From Pedobacter lusitanus (GTDB taxonomy: Bacteria; Bacteroidota; Bacteroidia; Sphingobacteriales; Sphingobacteriaceae): a DNA stretch of 64,000 nucleotides. The first letter of the stretch is position 1. Each line of letters begins with the position of its first letter. This document shows, piece after piece, positions 9,691-17,698 of the stretch. Made by a program: the position numbers and the translations under genes. Below the pieces are notes generated by a model that did not search any database, was not told where the DNA came from, and was given only the letters and a program-made list of their open reading frames with translations. The stretch lies in NCBI RefSeq assembly GCF_040026395.1, contig NZ_CP157278.1, positions 310,001 to 374,000 on the forward strand. Reading direction: 5' to 3'.

Positions 9691-10609
9691 GAAGTTTATA
9701 AAAACAGGTAGTATAGCAGCAGTTGCCACAGCATTAAGTATAGATTCATTAGATGCTATGGCAAATGGAGCATTAAAACAACTGACCATTTTGCATACCA
9801 ATGATGTACATAGTCAGATTGAACCTTTTCCCATGAACGGATCCAGGAATCAGGGGCTTGGCGGGGTTGCCCGCAGAGCTGCATTGATTAAGAAAATCAG
9901 ATCTGAGCAACCCAATGTTCTTTTGCTGGATGCAGGTGATATCTTTCAGGGGACGCCTTATTTTAATCTTTATGGCGGAGAACTTGAAATTAAACTGATG
10001 AGTGAGATGGGATATGATGCAGCAACGATGGGAAATCATGATTTCGATAATGGTCTGGAAGGTTTTTATAAACAACTTCCACATGCAAATTTTCCAATTC
10101 TGATTAGTAATTACGATTTCTCAGATACGGTCATGCATAAATCTACGCAGTCTTATAAGATCTTTAACAAGGCTGGTTTGAAGATTGGTGTCTTCGGTAT
10201 AGGAATTGAACTGAAGGGGCTGGTAGGAGAGAAGAATTATGGAAATACCATTTATCAGGACCCTGTATCAAAAGCAAATGAGGTGGCTGGTTTGCTTAAA
10301 AAAGAGCTGCATTGTGATTTGATTATTTGTCTTTCTCACCTGGGTTATAAGTATTCAGATAACAAGGTTTCTGATCAGACTTTAGCACAGAATAATGATC
10401 ATATAGATTTAATCATTGGTGGACATACACATACTTTTCTAGCTAAACCTCAGGATGTTAAAAATAGAGCAGGGAGGATAACTACAATTAACCAGGTAGG
10501 TTTTGCAGGAATAAACTTAGGCCGTATAGATTATTATTTTGAATCATACAGAGGGAAGAAATTATTAACTTCTTCACCCTATATGATTTCGGATCAGCTG
10601 GATAGCTAA
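9677..10609 (+). CDS. 5'-nucleotidase metallophosphatase (catalytic) domain protein
   Basis: This is the catalytic half of a UshA-type nucleotidase, about 310 aa. It carries the binuclear metal motifs LHTNDVHSQIEP, DAGDIFQGTP, MGNHDFDNG and GGHTHT. The N-terminus MINRRKFIKTGSIAAVATAL has twin arginines and looks like a Tat-type or Sec signal. The start at 9677 is preferred because GGGAGGA, a rare good ribosome-binding site here, sits just upstream; the in-frame ATG at 9662 would place it inside the gene. The pair probably forms one periplasmic nucleotide or sugar-phosphate hydrolase from two chains and supplies phosphate and nucleosides. Confidence 0.92.
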   Translation: MINRRKFIKTGSIAAVATALSIDSLDAMANGALKQLTILHTNDVHSQIEPFPMNGSRNQGLGGVARRAALIKKIRSEQPNVLLLDAGDIFQGTPYFNLYGGELEIKLMSEMGYDAATMGNHDFDNGLEGFYKQLPHANFPILISNYDFSDTVMHKSTQSYKIFNKAGLKIGVFGIGIELKGLVGEKNYGNTIYQDPVSKANEVAGLLKKELHCDLIICLSHLGYKYSDNKVSDQTLAQNNDHIDLIIGGHTHTFLAKPQDVKNRAGRITTINQVGFAGINLGRIDYYFESYRGKKLLTSSPYMISDQLDS

Positions 10610-10614
10610 ATTAT

Positions 10615-11706
10615 TTAGACAAGGAAACCGCCTCCTAAAAGGTCGTTTCCTTCATAGAAAACTGCAGACTGACCAGGAGCTATAGCAGATACATTGTGGT
10701 CAAATACCACACGCATTTTATCTTTTTCCTGTACAATGGTACTTAACATACCAGCGTCTTTATAACGTATTTTGGTAATCACATTATCCATTGGTTCTAA
10801 AATATTTTCATATTTGATCAGGTTAATATTACGTACCATTGCTTCACTTCTTTCCAATTCTTCTGCTCTTCCAAGCATTACTGTGTTACTTTCCGGAAGA
10901 ATCTGGGTAACAAACATAGGTTCGCCAAAAGCAATTCCCAGGCCTTTACGCTGTCCGATTGTATAGAAAGGATAACCTTTATGCTGTCCGACAATCATTC
11001 CATCACTTGTGATAAAATTTCCGCCTGCAACACGTTCTTCCAAATCTCCTACCTTATGTTTCAGAAACGAACGGTAATCATTTTCCGGAACGAAACAGAT
11101 TTCGTAGCTCTCACTCTTTTTTGCCAGTTCTTCCTGTCCCATATCCAATGCCATCTGTCTGATATCGGCTTTGGCAAAAGATCCTAGTGGAAATTGTGTA
11201 CGGGCAAGATTTTCCTGAGAAACACCCCATAAAACATAAGACTGATCTTTATTTTCATCCAGTCCTTTGGAAATTACATGCCTGCCATTTTCATGTTGTC
11301 TGACATTTGCATAATGCCCAGTAGCGATAAATTCACAATCCAGTTTATTTGCACGTTTTAACAAAGCTTCCCATTTGATATGGGTATTGCAAAGCACACA
11401 AGGATTAGGTGTACGGCCTGCAAGGTACTCGTCAACAAAATTATCAATTACATAATCACCAAATTCTTCTCTGATGTCTAATATATAATGTGGAAAGCCA
11501 TAATTTACTGCTAAAGTACGGGCATCATTGATGCTGTCTAAACTACAGCATCCGGTTTCTTTACTATTACTTCCGGAAGTAGCATAGTCCCAGGTCTTCA
11601 TCGTTAAACCAATAACTTCATACCCTTGTTCGTGTAACATTACTGCTGCTACTGAACTATCTACACCGCCACTCATGGCTACCAGAATTCTACCCCTTTT
11701 ACTCAT
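10615..11706 (-). CDS. mnmA: tRNA-specific 2-thiouridylase MnmA
   Basis: This 363-aa enzyme installs the 2-thio group on the wobble U34 of tRNA Lys, Glu and Gln in the cytoplasm. The ATP-pyrophosphatase P-loop is AMSGGVDSSVAAVML. The two catalytic cysteines are in NPCVLCNTHIKW and SYEICFVPEND. The C-terminal tRNA-binding beta-barrel (FYTIGQRKGLGIAFGEPMFV) is complete. The length is normal. It lies convergent to the 5'-nucleotidase pair with only 5 nt between. One of its substrates, tRNA-Lys(TTT), is encoded about 2.7 kb away, probably by chance. Confidence 0.97.
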   Translation of the reverse strand: MSKRGRILVAMSGGVDSSVAAVMLHEQGYEVIGLTMKTWDYATSGSNSKETGCCSLDSINDARTLAVNYGFPHYILDIREEFGDYVIDNFVDEYLAGRTPNPCVLCNTHIKWEALLKRANKLDCEFIATGHYANVRQHENGRHVISKGLDENKDQSYVLWGVSQENLARTQFPLGSFAKADIRQMALDMGQEELAKKSESYEICFVPENDYRSFLKHKVGDLEERVAGGNFITSDGMIVGQHKGYPFYTIGQRKGLGIAFGEPMFVTQILPESNTVMLGRAEELERSEAMVRNINLIKYENILEPMDNVITKIRYKDAGMLSTIVQEKDKMRVVFDHNVSAIAPGQSAVFYEGNDLLGGGFLV

Positions 11707-11890
11707 TGTATTTTAATATGATACAAAAATAACTGATTTTAGTTAAAGATTCATTTTTTAAGCAGTCAGATCCTTGTAAAAAGGTAATTTACAATTGAAA
11801 TTAAACATTATAGCTTCTTCCTTACGGCGCTTAATAAGATATATGTGATATATTAGAGCGCTAGATAAACAAACCAAAACCGACTATTCA

Positions 11891-14173
11891 ATGAAGAAAC
11901 TTTTATTTTACAGTGTTTTATTTATTCCTTTTATCGCCAGTGCGCAGCAAGATCTTGCTAAATACGTAAAGCCAATTATAGGAACGCAAAAAATGGGGCA
12001 TACTTATCCCGGTGCTGTAGTTCCTTTTGGGGCTGTGCAGTTAAGCCCGGAGACAGATACGCTTTCTTATGAGCTTAATGGTAAATACAATGGTGATGTT
12101 TATAAATATTGTGCAGGTTACCGTTACGAAGACAAGACAATTGTTGGATTCAGCCATACGCATTTCAGTGGCTCCGGGCATTCTGATCTCGGGGATTTCC
12201 TGATTATGCCAACGCAAGGGAAATTACAGTTAAATCCGGGTGTTGCTTCTGATCCCAAAGGAGGTTTTCGTTCTGCCTTTTCTCATCAGAATGAAGTAGC
12301 AGAAGCAGGATATTACAAAGTGAAACTTGATGATGACCAGATTCTGGCAGAATTGACTGCCTCAAAAAGAGTAGGGATGCATCAGTATACTTTTCCTAAA
12401 TCTGATCAGTCGCATATTATTCTTGATCTGATGTCCGGAATTTATAATTATGAAGACAAAAACGTATGGACTTATGTACGGGTGGTTAATGATTCATTAG
12501 TGACTGGCTATCGTCAGACCAATGGCTGGGCAAGAACCAGAACAGTATATTTTGCAATGTCTTTTTCTAAACCTTTTGTGAAATACGGGCAGAGAAACTA
12601 TGACCGTAAACAGGCTTATAAGGGGTTCTGGGGCAAATTCGATCAGACAAAAAACTTTCCTGAGATAGCTGGAAAACAATTGAGGATGTATTTTGATTTT
12701 AAGACCCAGGATCAGGAGAGGGTGAAGATAAAATTCGCGCTTTCGCCGGTAAGCCAGGAAAATGCACTGGAAAATATGCGTGCTGAAATACCGGGCTGGA
12801 ATTTTGAACAAGTTAAGGAACAGGCTAAGCAGGAGTGGAACAAAGAGTTAAATAAAATTACTGTTAACACTTCTGAAGACGATAAGGTTAATTTTTATAC
12901 TGCAATGTACCATGCCTTTATTAATCCAACAGTTTATACAGATATAAATGGTCAGTATAAAGGGCTTGATCAGGGGATACATGAGGCTAAGGGATTTACA
13001 AATTATACTACATTCTCGTTATGGGATACTTACCGGGCTTTACATCCTTTCTTTAACCTGATTCAGCCATCAAGGAATAATGATATGGTTAAATCTATGA
13101 TGGCGCATTATAATCAGAGTACATTGAAAATGTTGCCGGTCTGGTCACATTATGCTAATGATAACTGGTGTATGAGTGGATATCACAGCGTATCTGTAGT
13201 TGCTGATGCGATTATTAAAGGAGTTTACGATGGCGATCCTGAAGCAGCACTGGCGGCTTGCATAACAACTTCTAACCGCAAGGATTATGAAGGAATAGGA
13301 GATTATATCGATAAAGGCTTTATTCCAGCAGAAAAAAGTGGTGTATCTATTTCTAATACGCTAGAGTATGCTTATGACGATTGGTGTATTGCACAGCTTG
13401 CCAAAAAACTAAATAAGGAGGATATTTATCAGGAATATATTAAACGCTCTGGAAACTGGGAGAATAATTTTGATGCTTCTACCGGATTTATGCGGGCTAA
13501 AATGGCCGATGGTACATTTCAGAAAAAATTTGATGTAATGAGTACTCATGGACAGGGTTTTATTGAAGGTAATTCATGGAACTATAGTTTTTTTGTCCCT
13601 CAAAATCCTAAACTGTTGATTGAACGGATGGGAGGGAAACAGAAATTTGCAAAGAGATTGGATTCTTTGTTCACGATGCATTTGCCTGATGAGTTTTTTG
13701 CAGAAACTGAAGATATTACCAGAGAGGGGATAGTAGGTGGGTATGTACATGGTAATGAGCCTGCGCATCATGTCGCTTATTTATACAACTGGACTGATCA
13801 GCCCTGGAAAACTCAGTCAAGAATCAGAATGATCTTAAAAATGCAATACAAGAATGCTCCGGATGGTTTAGGTGGAAATGATGACTGCGGACAAATGAGT
13901 GCGTGGTATCTGTTTTCTTCTCTGGGTTTTTATCCTGTAGCACCTGGTTCTGATGAATACTCGGTGGGTAGTCCGGCTGTGAAATCAGCAATAGTGAAGC
14001 TGGAAAATGGGAAGATATTTACTATTGACGCAATTAATCAGAGTGATAAAAATGTGTATGTGGAAAAGGTTTTACTCAATGGCAAAGCGATTACAACGCA
14101 TACAATCAGACATGCTGATATTACCAAAGGAGGAAAGCTAACATTTTATATGAGTAGTAAAGCGACTAAATAG
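11891..14173 (+). CDS. GH92 alpha-mannosidase, secreted
   Basis: This 760-aa glycoside hydrolase family 92 enzyme is an inverting, calcium-dependent exo-alpha-mannosidase acting on N-glycan or yeast mannan-type substrates. The signal peptide MKKLLFYSVLFIPFIASA ends before QQDLAKYVKPIIGT. Family motifs are GHTYPGAVVPFGAVQLSP, FSHTHFSGSGHSDLGDF, FSLWDTYRALHPFFN, the acid-containing EGNSWNYSFFVPQ, and NDDCGQMSAWYLFSSLGFYPV. It is full length. No Sus pair or other glycosidase is adjacent, so it appears to be a stand-alone gene, with its own terminator downstream and the tRNA-Lys gene next. Confidence 0.96.
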   Translation: MKKLLFYSVLFIPFIASAQQDLAKYVKPIIGTQKMGHTYPGAVVPFGAVQLSPETDTLSYELNGKYNGDVYKYCAGYRYEDKTIVGFSHTHFSGSGHSDLGDFLIMPTQGKLQLNPGVASDPKGGFRSAFSHQNEVAEAGYYKVKLDDDQILAELTASKRVGMHQYTFPKSDQSHIILDLMSGIYNYEDKNVWTYVRVVNDSLVTGYRQTNGWARTRTVYFAMSFSKPFVKYGQRNYDRKQAYKGFWGKFDQTKNFPEIAGKQLRMYFDFKTQDQERVKIKFALSPVSQENALENMRAEIPGWNFEQVKEQAKQEWNKELNKITVNTSEDDKVNFYTAMYHAFINPTVYTDINGQYKGLDQGIHEAKGFTNYTTFSLWDTYRALHPFFNLIQPSRNNDMVKSMMAHYNQSTLKMLPVWSHYANDNWCMSGYHSVSVVADAIIKGVYDGDPEAALAACITTSNRKDYEGIGDYIDKGFIPAEKSGVSISNTLEYAYDDWCIAQLAKKLNKEDIYQEYIKRSGNWENNFDASTGFMRAKMADGTFQKKFDVMSTHGQGFIEGNSWNYSFFVPQNPKLLIERMGGKQKFAKRLDSLFTMHLPDEFFAETEDITREGIVGGYVHGNEPAHHVAYLYNWTDQPWKTQSRIRMILKMQYKNAPDGLGGNDDCGQMSAWYLFSSLGFYPVAPGSDEYSVGSPAVKSAIVKLENGKIFTIDAINQSDKNVYVEKVLLNGKAITTHTIRHADITKGGKLTFYMSSKATK

Positions 14174-14193
14174 AGTTTATTCTCTGATTCAGA

Positions 14194-14226
14194 CAGGGCA
14201 GATTAGGATTTTTCTGCCCTGTTTTA
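14194..14226 (+). terminator. Rho-independent terminator after the GH92 gene
   Basis: An 8-bp perfect stem, cagggcag / ctgccctg, with a 12-nt loop is followed by TTTTA. Confidence 0.75.
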
Positions 14227-14318
14227 TATTAAAAATAGTTGCTCACCTATATGATTTAAATTAATTCGACTGAAAAACAGTGTATTGTCTATTTAAGGGC
14301 ATTTTATTTCTATTCTGA

Positions 14319-14349
14319 TTTGTATCTTAATATTTAATTTCTACCTTTG
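14319..14349 (+). promoter_or_regulatory. Canonical Bacteroidota promoter for tRNA-Lys
   Basis: TTTG at 14319-14322 and TACCTTTG at 14342-14349 are separated by 19 nt, matching the -33/-7 consensus TTTG-N19-TAnnTTTG. The mature tRNA begins at 14371, so a short 5' leader is expected. Confidence 0.8.
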
Positions 14350-14370
14350 CAGTCCTTCAAAAAAGGAAAT

Positions 14371-14443
14371 GATTCCGTAGCTCAGCTGGTAGAGCATTAC
14401 ACTTTTAATGTAGTGGTCCTGGGTTCGAATCCCAGCGGGATCA
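14371..14443 (+). tRNA. tRNA-Lys (anticodon TTT)
   Basis: A 73-nt cloverleaf with acceptor stem GATTCCG/CGGGATC (one G-U), D arm GCTC...GAGC, anticodon arm TTACA-CTTTTAA-TGTAG with anticodon TTT at 14404-14406, T arm CTGGG-TTCGAAT-CCCAG and discriminator A. CCA is not encoded. The 3' half is the integration target of the downstream element, and the gene stays intact because the element supplies an identical 3' end. Confidence 0.97.
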
Positions 14444-14445
14444 CA
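14422..14445 (+). repeat. Left att copy (tRNA 3' end)
   Basis: This 24-bp block covers the T arm and acceptor 3' strand and is identical to 20877-20900. Just outside the block the copies diverge (tgggttcg here, taggttcg on the right; agatt versus gagaa at the other side), which fixes the limits of identity. Confidence 0.9.
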
Positions 14446-14466
14446 AGATTCAAAATCAAAACGTAC

Positions 14467-14503
14467 AAAAGGCTGTTAATCGCATGATTAACGGCCTTTT
14501 TAC
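14467..14503 (+). terminator. Element-borne terminator behind tRNA-Lys
   Basis: A 15-bp stem (aaaaggctgttaatc / gattaacggcctttt, one G-U) with loop gcat is followed by T residues. It lies inside the element, just after the left att copy, so the element restores both the tRNA 3' end and a terminator. Confidence 0.8.
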
Positions 14504-14546
14504 TTTTACGGGGGTACCAAAACTTGCATCAATTCTCATATAAAAA

Positions 14547-14597
14547 GTGAGCGATTCGGTGAGTCATTTGGAAAATTCACCCTACTCACCGAATAGC
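14547..14597 (+). repeat. Inverted repeat near left end, one arm shared with the right end
   Basis: gcgattcggtgagt at 14551-14564 and actcaccgaatagc at 14584-14597 are inverted copies with one mismatch. The 14-mer gtgagcgattcggt (14547-14560) recurs at 20809-20822 beside the right att copy. Such end-proximal repeats are typical of integrase arm-type binding sites. That role is inferred. Confidence 0.65.
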
Positions 14598-14688
14598 ACA
14601 TATTCAACTACTGAACAGGTAGTTACAAACTGAACATCTTGTAAGCGTTAAACTGCAAAGCTATTTTTGTTTCACCCTTAATCATTGA

Positions 14689-15903
14689 ATGATGAAAACG
14701 AACTTTAGCCTGCTTTTCTATCTGAAAAAGCAAAAGAACTACATCAGTGGCAACAGCCCTATTTACATGAGAATTACGGTTGACGGTAAACGTTCAGAAA
14801 TCGCGACCAGCAGGGATTGTAACCCAAACCGTTGGAGTAAGCGTTCCAGCCGACTAATCGGAACTAAAGAAGATGTTAAAATGCTTAATTCCTATCTGGA
14901 TCAACTGCAAAGTTCCGTTTATCAGGCACATCAGGAGTTGGTAAGTTTCGGTATCGGAATAACTTCCGAAGCCATTAAATACAGATATCTAGGTAAAATG
15001 GATGGCTCGCACACCTTACTGGAGGCTGTTAAAGATCATAATGAAAAGATGCAGTCCTTGGTGGGTAAAGGTTACGTACAGGGTACATTGAACCGTTATA
15101 AGGTCTTAGAAAAACACTTATCAGCTTTTATGCTTTCAAAATACGAAGTGGTGGACATGGATATTAAAAGAGTAGATCAAGCCTTTCTGAATGACTTTGA
15201 TTATTATTTAAGATCGAATAAAGACTGTGAGAATAACTATGTGGTTAAGAATGTCAAGAACTTAGGAAAGATCCTGCGCATCGGTTTGGAAAACGGTTGG
15301 GTAGAAAAGGATCATTTTCTAGGCTATAAAGGCAAGACCAAGAATGTTGACCGCTATTATCTCAATCAAGAGGAACTCGAACAGATCGCCGGAAAAGAGT
15401 TCCTATCTGAAAGATTAAGGCAGGTTCGTGACGTGTTTGTTTTTTGCTGTTTTACCGGACTGGCTTACGTAGATGTGTTTAAATTGAAACAGGAGCATAT
15501 CCAGAAGGGAAATGACGGGGAACGCTGGATATTCACCAACAGGCAAAAGACAAAAACCAGGTCTGCAATTCCCCTACTGCCTACAGCAGTTAAAATTATG
15601 GATCGTTATGCAACAAATAAGGTCTGCGTAAATAAAGGGAATCTACTTCCTGTTCCCAGCAACCAAAAGCTTAACGAGTACCTGAAAGAGATTGCGGATC
15701 TCTGCGGGATTGACAAGAAACTGACCTCCCACATTGCCCGCCATACTTTTGCAACCACCGTAACACTTTTAAATGGTGTACCGATTGAAAGCGTATCCAA
15801 GATGCTTGGCCATACCAATATCAGAACGACCCAACACTATGCTAAAATATTGGATATTAAGGTTGGTGCCGATATGGCTTTATTAAAGGAAAAGTATCAC
15901 TAG
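14689..15903 (+). CDS. Tyrosine recombinase / integrase of the island
   Basis: This 404-aa integrase catalyses site-specific insertion and excision at tRNA-Lys. An N-terminal arm-binding domain (NSPIYMRITVDGKRSEIATS) and a SAM-like core-binding domain precede the catalytic domain. Catalytic residues seen are His348 and Arg351 in HIARHTFATT, His375 in LGHTNIRTTQHY, and nucleophile Tyr384. The first catalytic arginine, normally TGLR, is replaced by Ala259 in FTGLAYVDVF. This is common in Bacteroidota integrases, including the IntDOT type, where Ser occupies the place. Two ATGs (14689, 14692) are possible starts. It reads inward from the left att copy, as expected. Confidence 0.95.
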   Translation: MMKTNFSLLFYLKKQKNYISGNSPIYMRITVDGKRSEIATSRDCNPNRWSKRSSRLIGTKEDVKMLNSYLDQLQSSVYQAHQELVSFGIGITSEAIKYRYLGKMDGSHTLLEAVKDHNEKMQSLVGKGYVQGTLNRYKVLEKHLSAFMLSKYEVVDMDIKRVDQAFLNDFDYYLRSNKDCENNYVVKNVKNLGKILRIGLENGWVEKDHFLGYKGKTKNVDRYYLNQEELEQIAGKEFLSERLRQVRDVFVFCCFTGLAYVDVFKLKQEHIQKGNDGERWIFTNRQKTKTRSAIPLLPTAVKIMDRYATNKVCVNKGNLLPVPSNQKLNEYLKEIADLCGIDKKLTSHIARHTFATTVTLLNGVPIESVSKMLGHTNIRTTQHYAKILDIKVGADMALLKEKYH

Positions 15904-16210
15904 GCACTCATAATATTGGTTGATCTGTCGCCAAATTCTTCATGCTTTTTTTGAGTTCTTGAGGGGCTTTTAGAAAACCCAAGTTGCGCAGGGTTTTTCT
16001 CTCCTTTATTTATTCTAGCCTTTTGGGGCTAGGATAAATAAAGGCAAGGGAGTTTTTGGGTACCCAAAAACACAACTTGCCGGTTACAAAACAAACAGAT
16101 TTTGTAACCGGATGTGAGGTCTAGAAGCAGATTCCTGTATCGGCTAGGCAGAACTAAGCTACTAGTCTGCTTAGCCAGCCTATCACTTAGCTACCTAATC
16201 AGCATTACAC
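15904..16210. other. Non-coding cluster of hairpins downstream of the integrase
   Basis: No gene is seen. Within 15973-16111 are four consecutive inverted repeats. They are aaaaccc/gggtttt (15974-15980/15991-15997); an 18-bp stem 16003-16020/16027-16044 with a 6-nt loop and one G-T mismatch; a perfect 20-bp palindrome at 16052-16071 (gtttttgggtacccaaaaac); and a 12-bp stem 16080-16091/16100-16111 with an 8-nt loop. One could terminate the integrase and regulator transcripts, which converge here, but four in a row is more than a terminator needs. Confidence 0.7.
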
Positions 16211-16534
16211 TTAAACACTTTGGTTACTAACTTTAGTTGTTAATTCAAGACTTACAATCTCTTTCTGTAAATCTGAAGGAATATTTTGCCATATAGTTTT
16301 TTCAGTCAAGACCAATTGACAACCACATTCATCTTTAGCCACTTTAATAATGTGCTTATACCAATCAAGGTATGTCCATTCTCTTGACTTTGGTGAGTAA
16401 AGAAAAAGTCCCTCATTGTCCCAATGCACTTCTGTCGCTGTTCTATAAATTTCCGTAAAACGCACTGTGTTTGGCTTTAGATAGAGCCTACCCTTGTTGT
16501 CTATACCTATTGCTAATATCGGATCTATTACCAT
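16211..16534 (-). CDS. Hypothetical protein, 107 aa, partner of the XRE regulator
   Basis: I do not recognise a family. It is a soluble protein starting MVIDPILAIGIDNKGRLYLK, with an aromatic middle (VHWDNEGLFLYSPKSREWTYLDWY) and a Cys pair CGC near residue 72. There is no signal peptide and no membrane segment. The ATG at 16534 lies 8 nt after the stop of the XRE gene on the same strand, so the two form one small operon. Possible roles are a modulator of the repressor or a small cargo protein; the sequence does not decide. Confidence 0.7.
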   Translation of the reverse strand: MVIDPILAIGIDNKGRLYLKPNTVRFTEIYRTATEVHWDNEGLFLYSPKSREWTYLDWYKHIIKVAKDECGCQLVLTEKTIWQNIPSDLQKEIVSLELTTKVSNQSV

Positions 16535-16542
16535 TATAGATT

Positions 16543-16800
16543 CTATGCTGTTGGATGATCATAATCTTCATTAAAAAATTCAGTTAAGCTTACTCCAAAA
16601 CAGTTCAGAATATTAATCAAAGTACCAATAGTTATATTCGCACTCCCCGCCTCATACTTGCCATATTGGGAACGATTTAGATTATGTTCATAAGAAAACT
16701 TATCTGGACTGGTATAACCCTTTGATTTCCTAAGACTTTTAAGTCTTAATCCTATTTTCTTTAGCTCGTTTTCACTTGTTAAAAGATCGCTGTTTGCCAT
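16543..16800 (-). CDS. XRE-family HTH transcriptional regulator
   Basis: This 85-aa DNA-binding protein has a Cro/CI-type helix-turn-helix at about residues 14-70: IGLRLKSLRKSKGYTSPDKF, NLNRSQYGKYEAGSANITI and LINILNCFGVSLTEFF. It is minimal, with no effector or dimer domain beyond the HTH fold. It is divergent from the ATPase/nuclease pair across about 0.9 kb of structured DNA and probably represses its own operon and possibly the cargo or integrase. XRE regulators are frequent in defence islands and prophage-like elements. Confidence 0.88.
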   Translation of the reverse strand: MANSDLLTSENELKKIGLRLKSLRKSKGYTSPDKFSYEHNLNRSQYGKYEAGSANITIGTLINILNCFGVSLTEFFNEDYDHPTA

Positions 16801-16938
16801 GAAATAAAGTAAAGCAAATACTCCACATCAATACACTCCATAAAAAGAGTATTTTTATTTAGAGCATAGACTTTATATCGTTACCTTAGGGTATTAAACA
16901 AATAAAAATGTAAATAAACTATTATTAAAACACTTAGA

Positions 16939-17120
16939 GTCTTGCGGTTGCATTATCTGAAGCCGTAGCGCAAGACAGCAGAATACCTAACCTATTTACT
17001 AATATGCTATATTAGCGTATTCCTAAAATAGGTGCGGGACTGCTGTACACTTGTGATACGTAAGGCTTCAGAAACTTTTATGCAACCACGAGATGCAGTT
17101 CCGCACCTATTTCTGCATCT
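16939..17120. other. Densely self-complementary non-coding region, possible structured RNA or cis-acting DNA
   Basis: Nested pairs run inward: ggttgcat 16946-16953 with atgcaacc 17080-17087; ctgaagcc 16957-16964 with ggcttcag 17064-17071; acagcag 16975-16981 with ctgctgt 17040-17046; cctattt 16991-16997 with aaatagg 17026-17032; ctaatat 16999-17005 with atattag 17009-17015. Competing pairs are gtcttgcg 16939-16946 with cgcaagac 16969-16976; an 18-bp block 17026-17043 with 17095-17112 (one G-T); and agatgcag 17091-17098 with ctgcatct 17113-17120. The two sets cannot form together. Confidence 0.65.
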
Positions 17121-17260
17121 CCAAGCTACCAGAAAGCACACAAGATATCCCGTATGAAAAAGTCATTCTGATGGAAAAACTATTTGACCTTCCACAAGGG
17201 ACACTAGCCTACCAGCATCCGGAAATTGAGAGTTTAAAAAGTATACTGATCGATGATTGA
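17093..17260 (+). CDS. Possible small protein, 55 aa
   Basis: An ATG at 17093 opens a 55-codon frame ending with TGA at 17260. It starts MQFRTYFCISKLPESTQDIP and ends with an acidic DD. The composition is protein-like (PEIESLKSILIDD tail), but I recognise no family. The start codon lies inside a hairpin arm of the structured region, so if translated it could be structure-controlled. There is no clear ribosome-binding site. It may also be the remnant of a larger gene. Confidence 0.35.
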   Translation: MQFRTYFCISKLPESTQDIPYEKVILMEKLFDLPQGTLAYQHPEIESLKSILIDD

Positions 17261-17698
17261 ACCATTGCCTTTACTTCAAGCCCACGGTCTTTTCCGTAAA
17301 CACCCCTGCAAAAACTGCGCGGTGGGAAAGTCTTTTGCAAAAACTCCTTTCTTTTTTCCCTTCTTAAATAAAACATCCAGACAGATAGGATTCCAACCAG
17401 AACCCTTTATTCCATGCTCTATCACCTCACTGTAGGCTAAAGAATCCTCGGGGGATTCTTACAATCCTGTTTGCAACGCATACAGGGATAGAATAGGGCT
17501 ACTGCCCAATTCCTGCTTGCTAATTTAATTCGACCTGCAATACATTGCACTAATACCTACTGATATTCAAACCATTTTCAATCTCCATTACTGAAAAGAC
17601 GTAACTATTTTCAGCTTAGCATTGAAAACTAAAAAAATTCGCTCAATGATAAAAAGTTCTATATTCGTATCATTACGAAATAAAACTTAAACAAATTA
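17261..17698. other. Intergenic region before the ATPase gene
   Basis: No convincing gene is seen. It contains a perfect 8-bp hairpin aagaatcc/ggattctt (17440-17447/17453-17460) without a T-run, and TATATTCG at 17660-17667, a near match to the -7 consensus, 32 nt before the ATPase start. A 60-codon frame at 17253-17435 is not supported as a gene. Confidence 0.5.

Noticed and set aside
16939..17120. CRISPR array or repeat-spacer structure
   Set aside because: Repeats are inverted and nested, not regularly spaced direct repeats; no cas genes in the window.
17253..17435. 60-codon frame before the ATPase gene
   Set aside because: No recognisable family, Pro/Phe-rich translation of a hairpin-containing non-coding stretch, no start signal; overlaps the end of the 55-codon frame out of phase.
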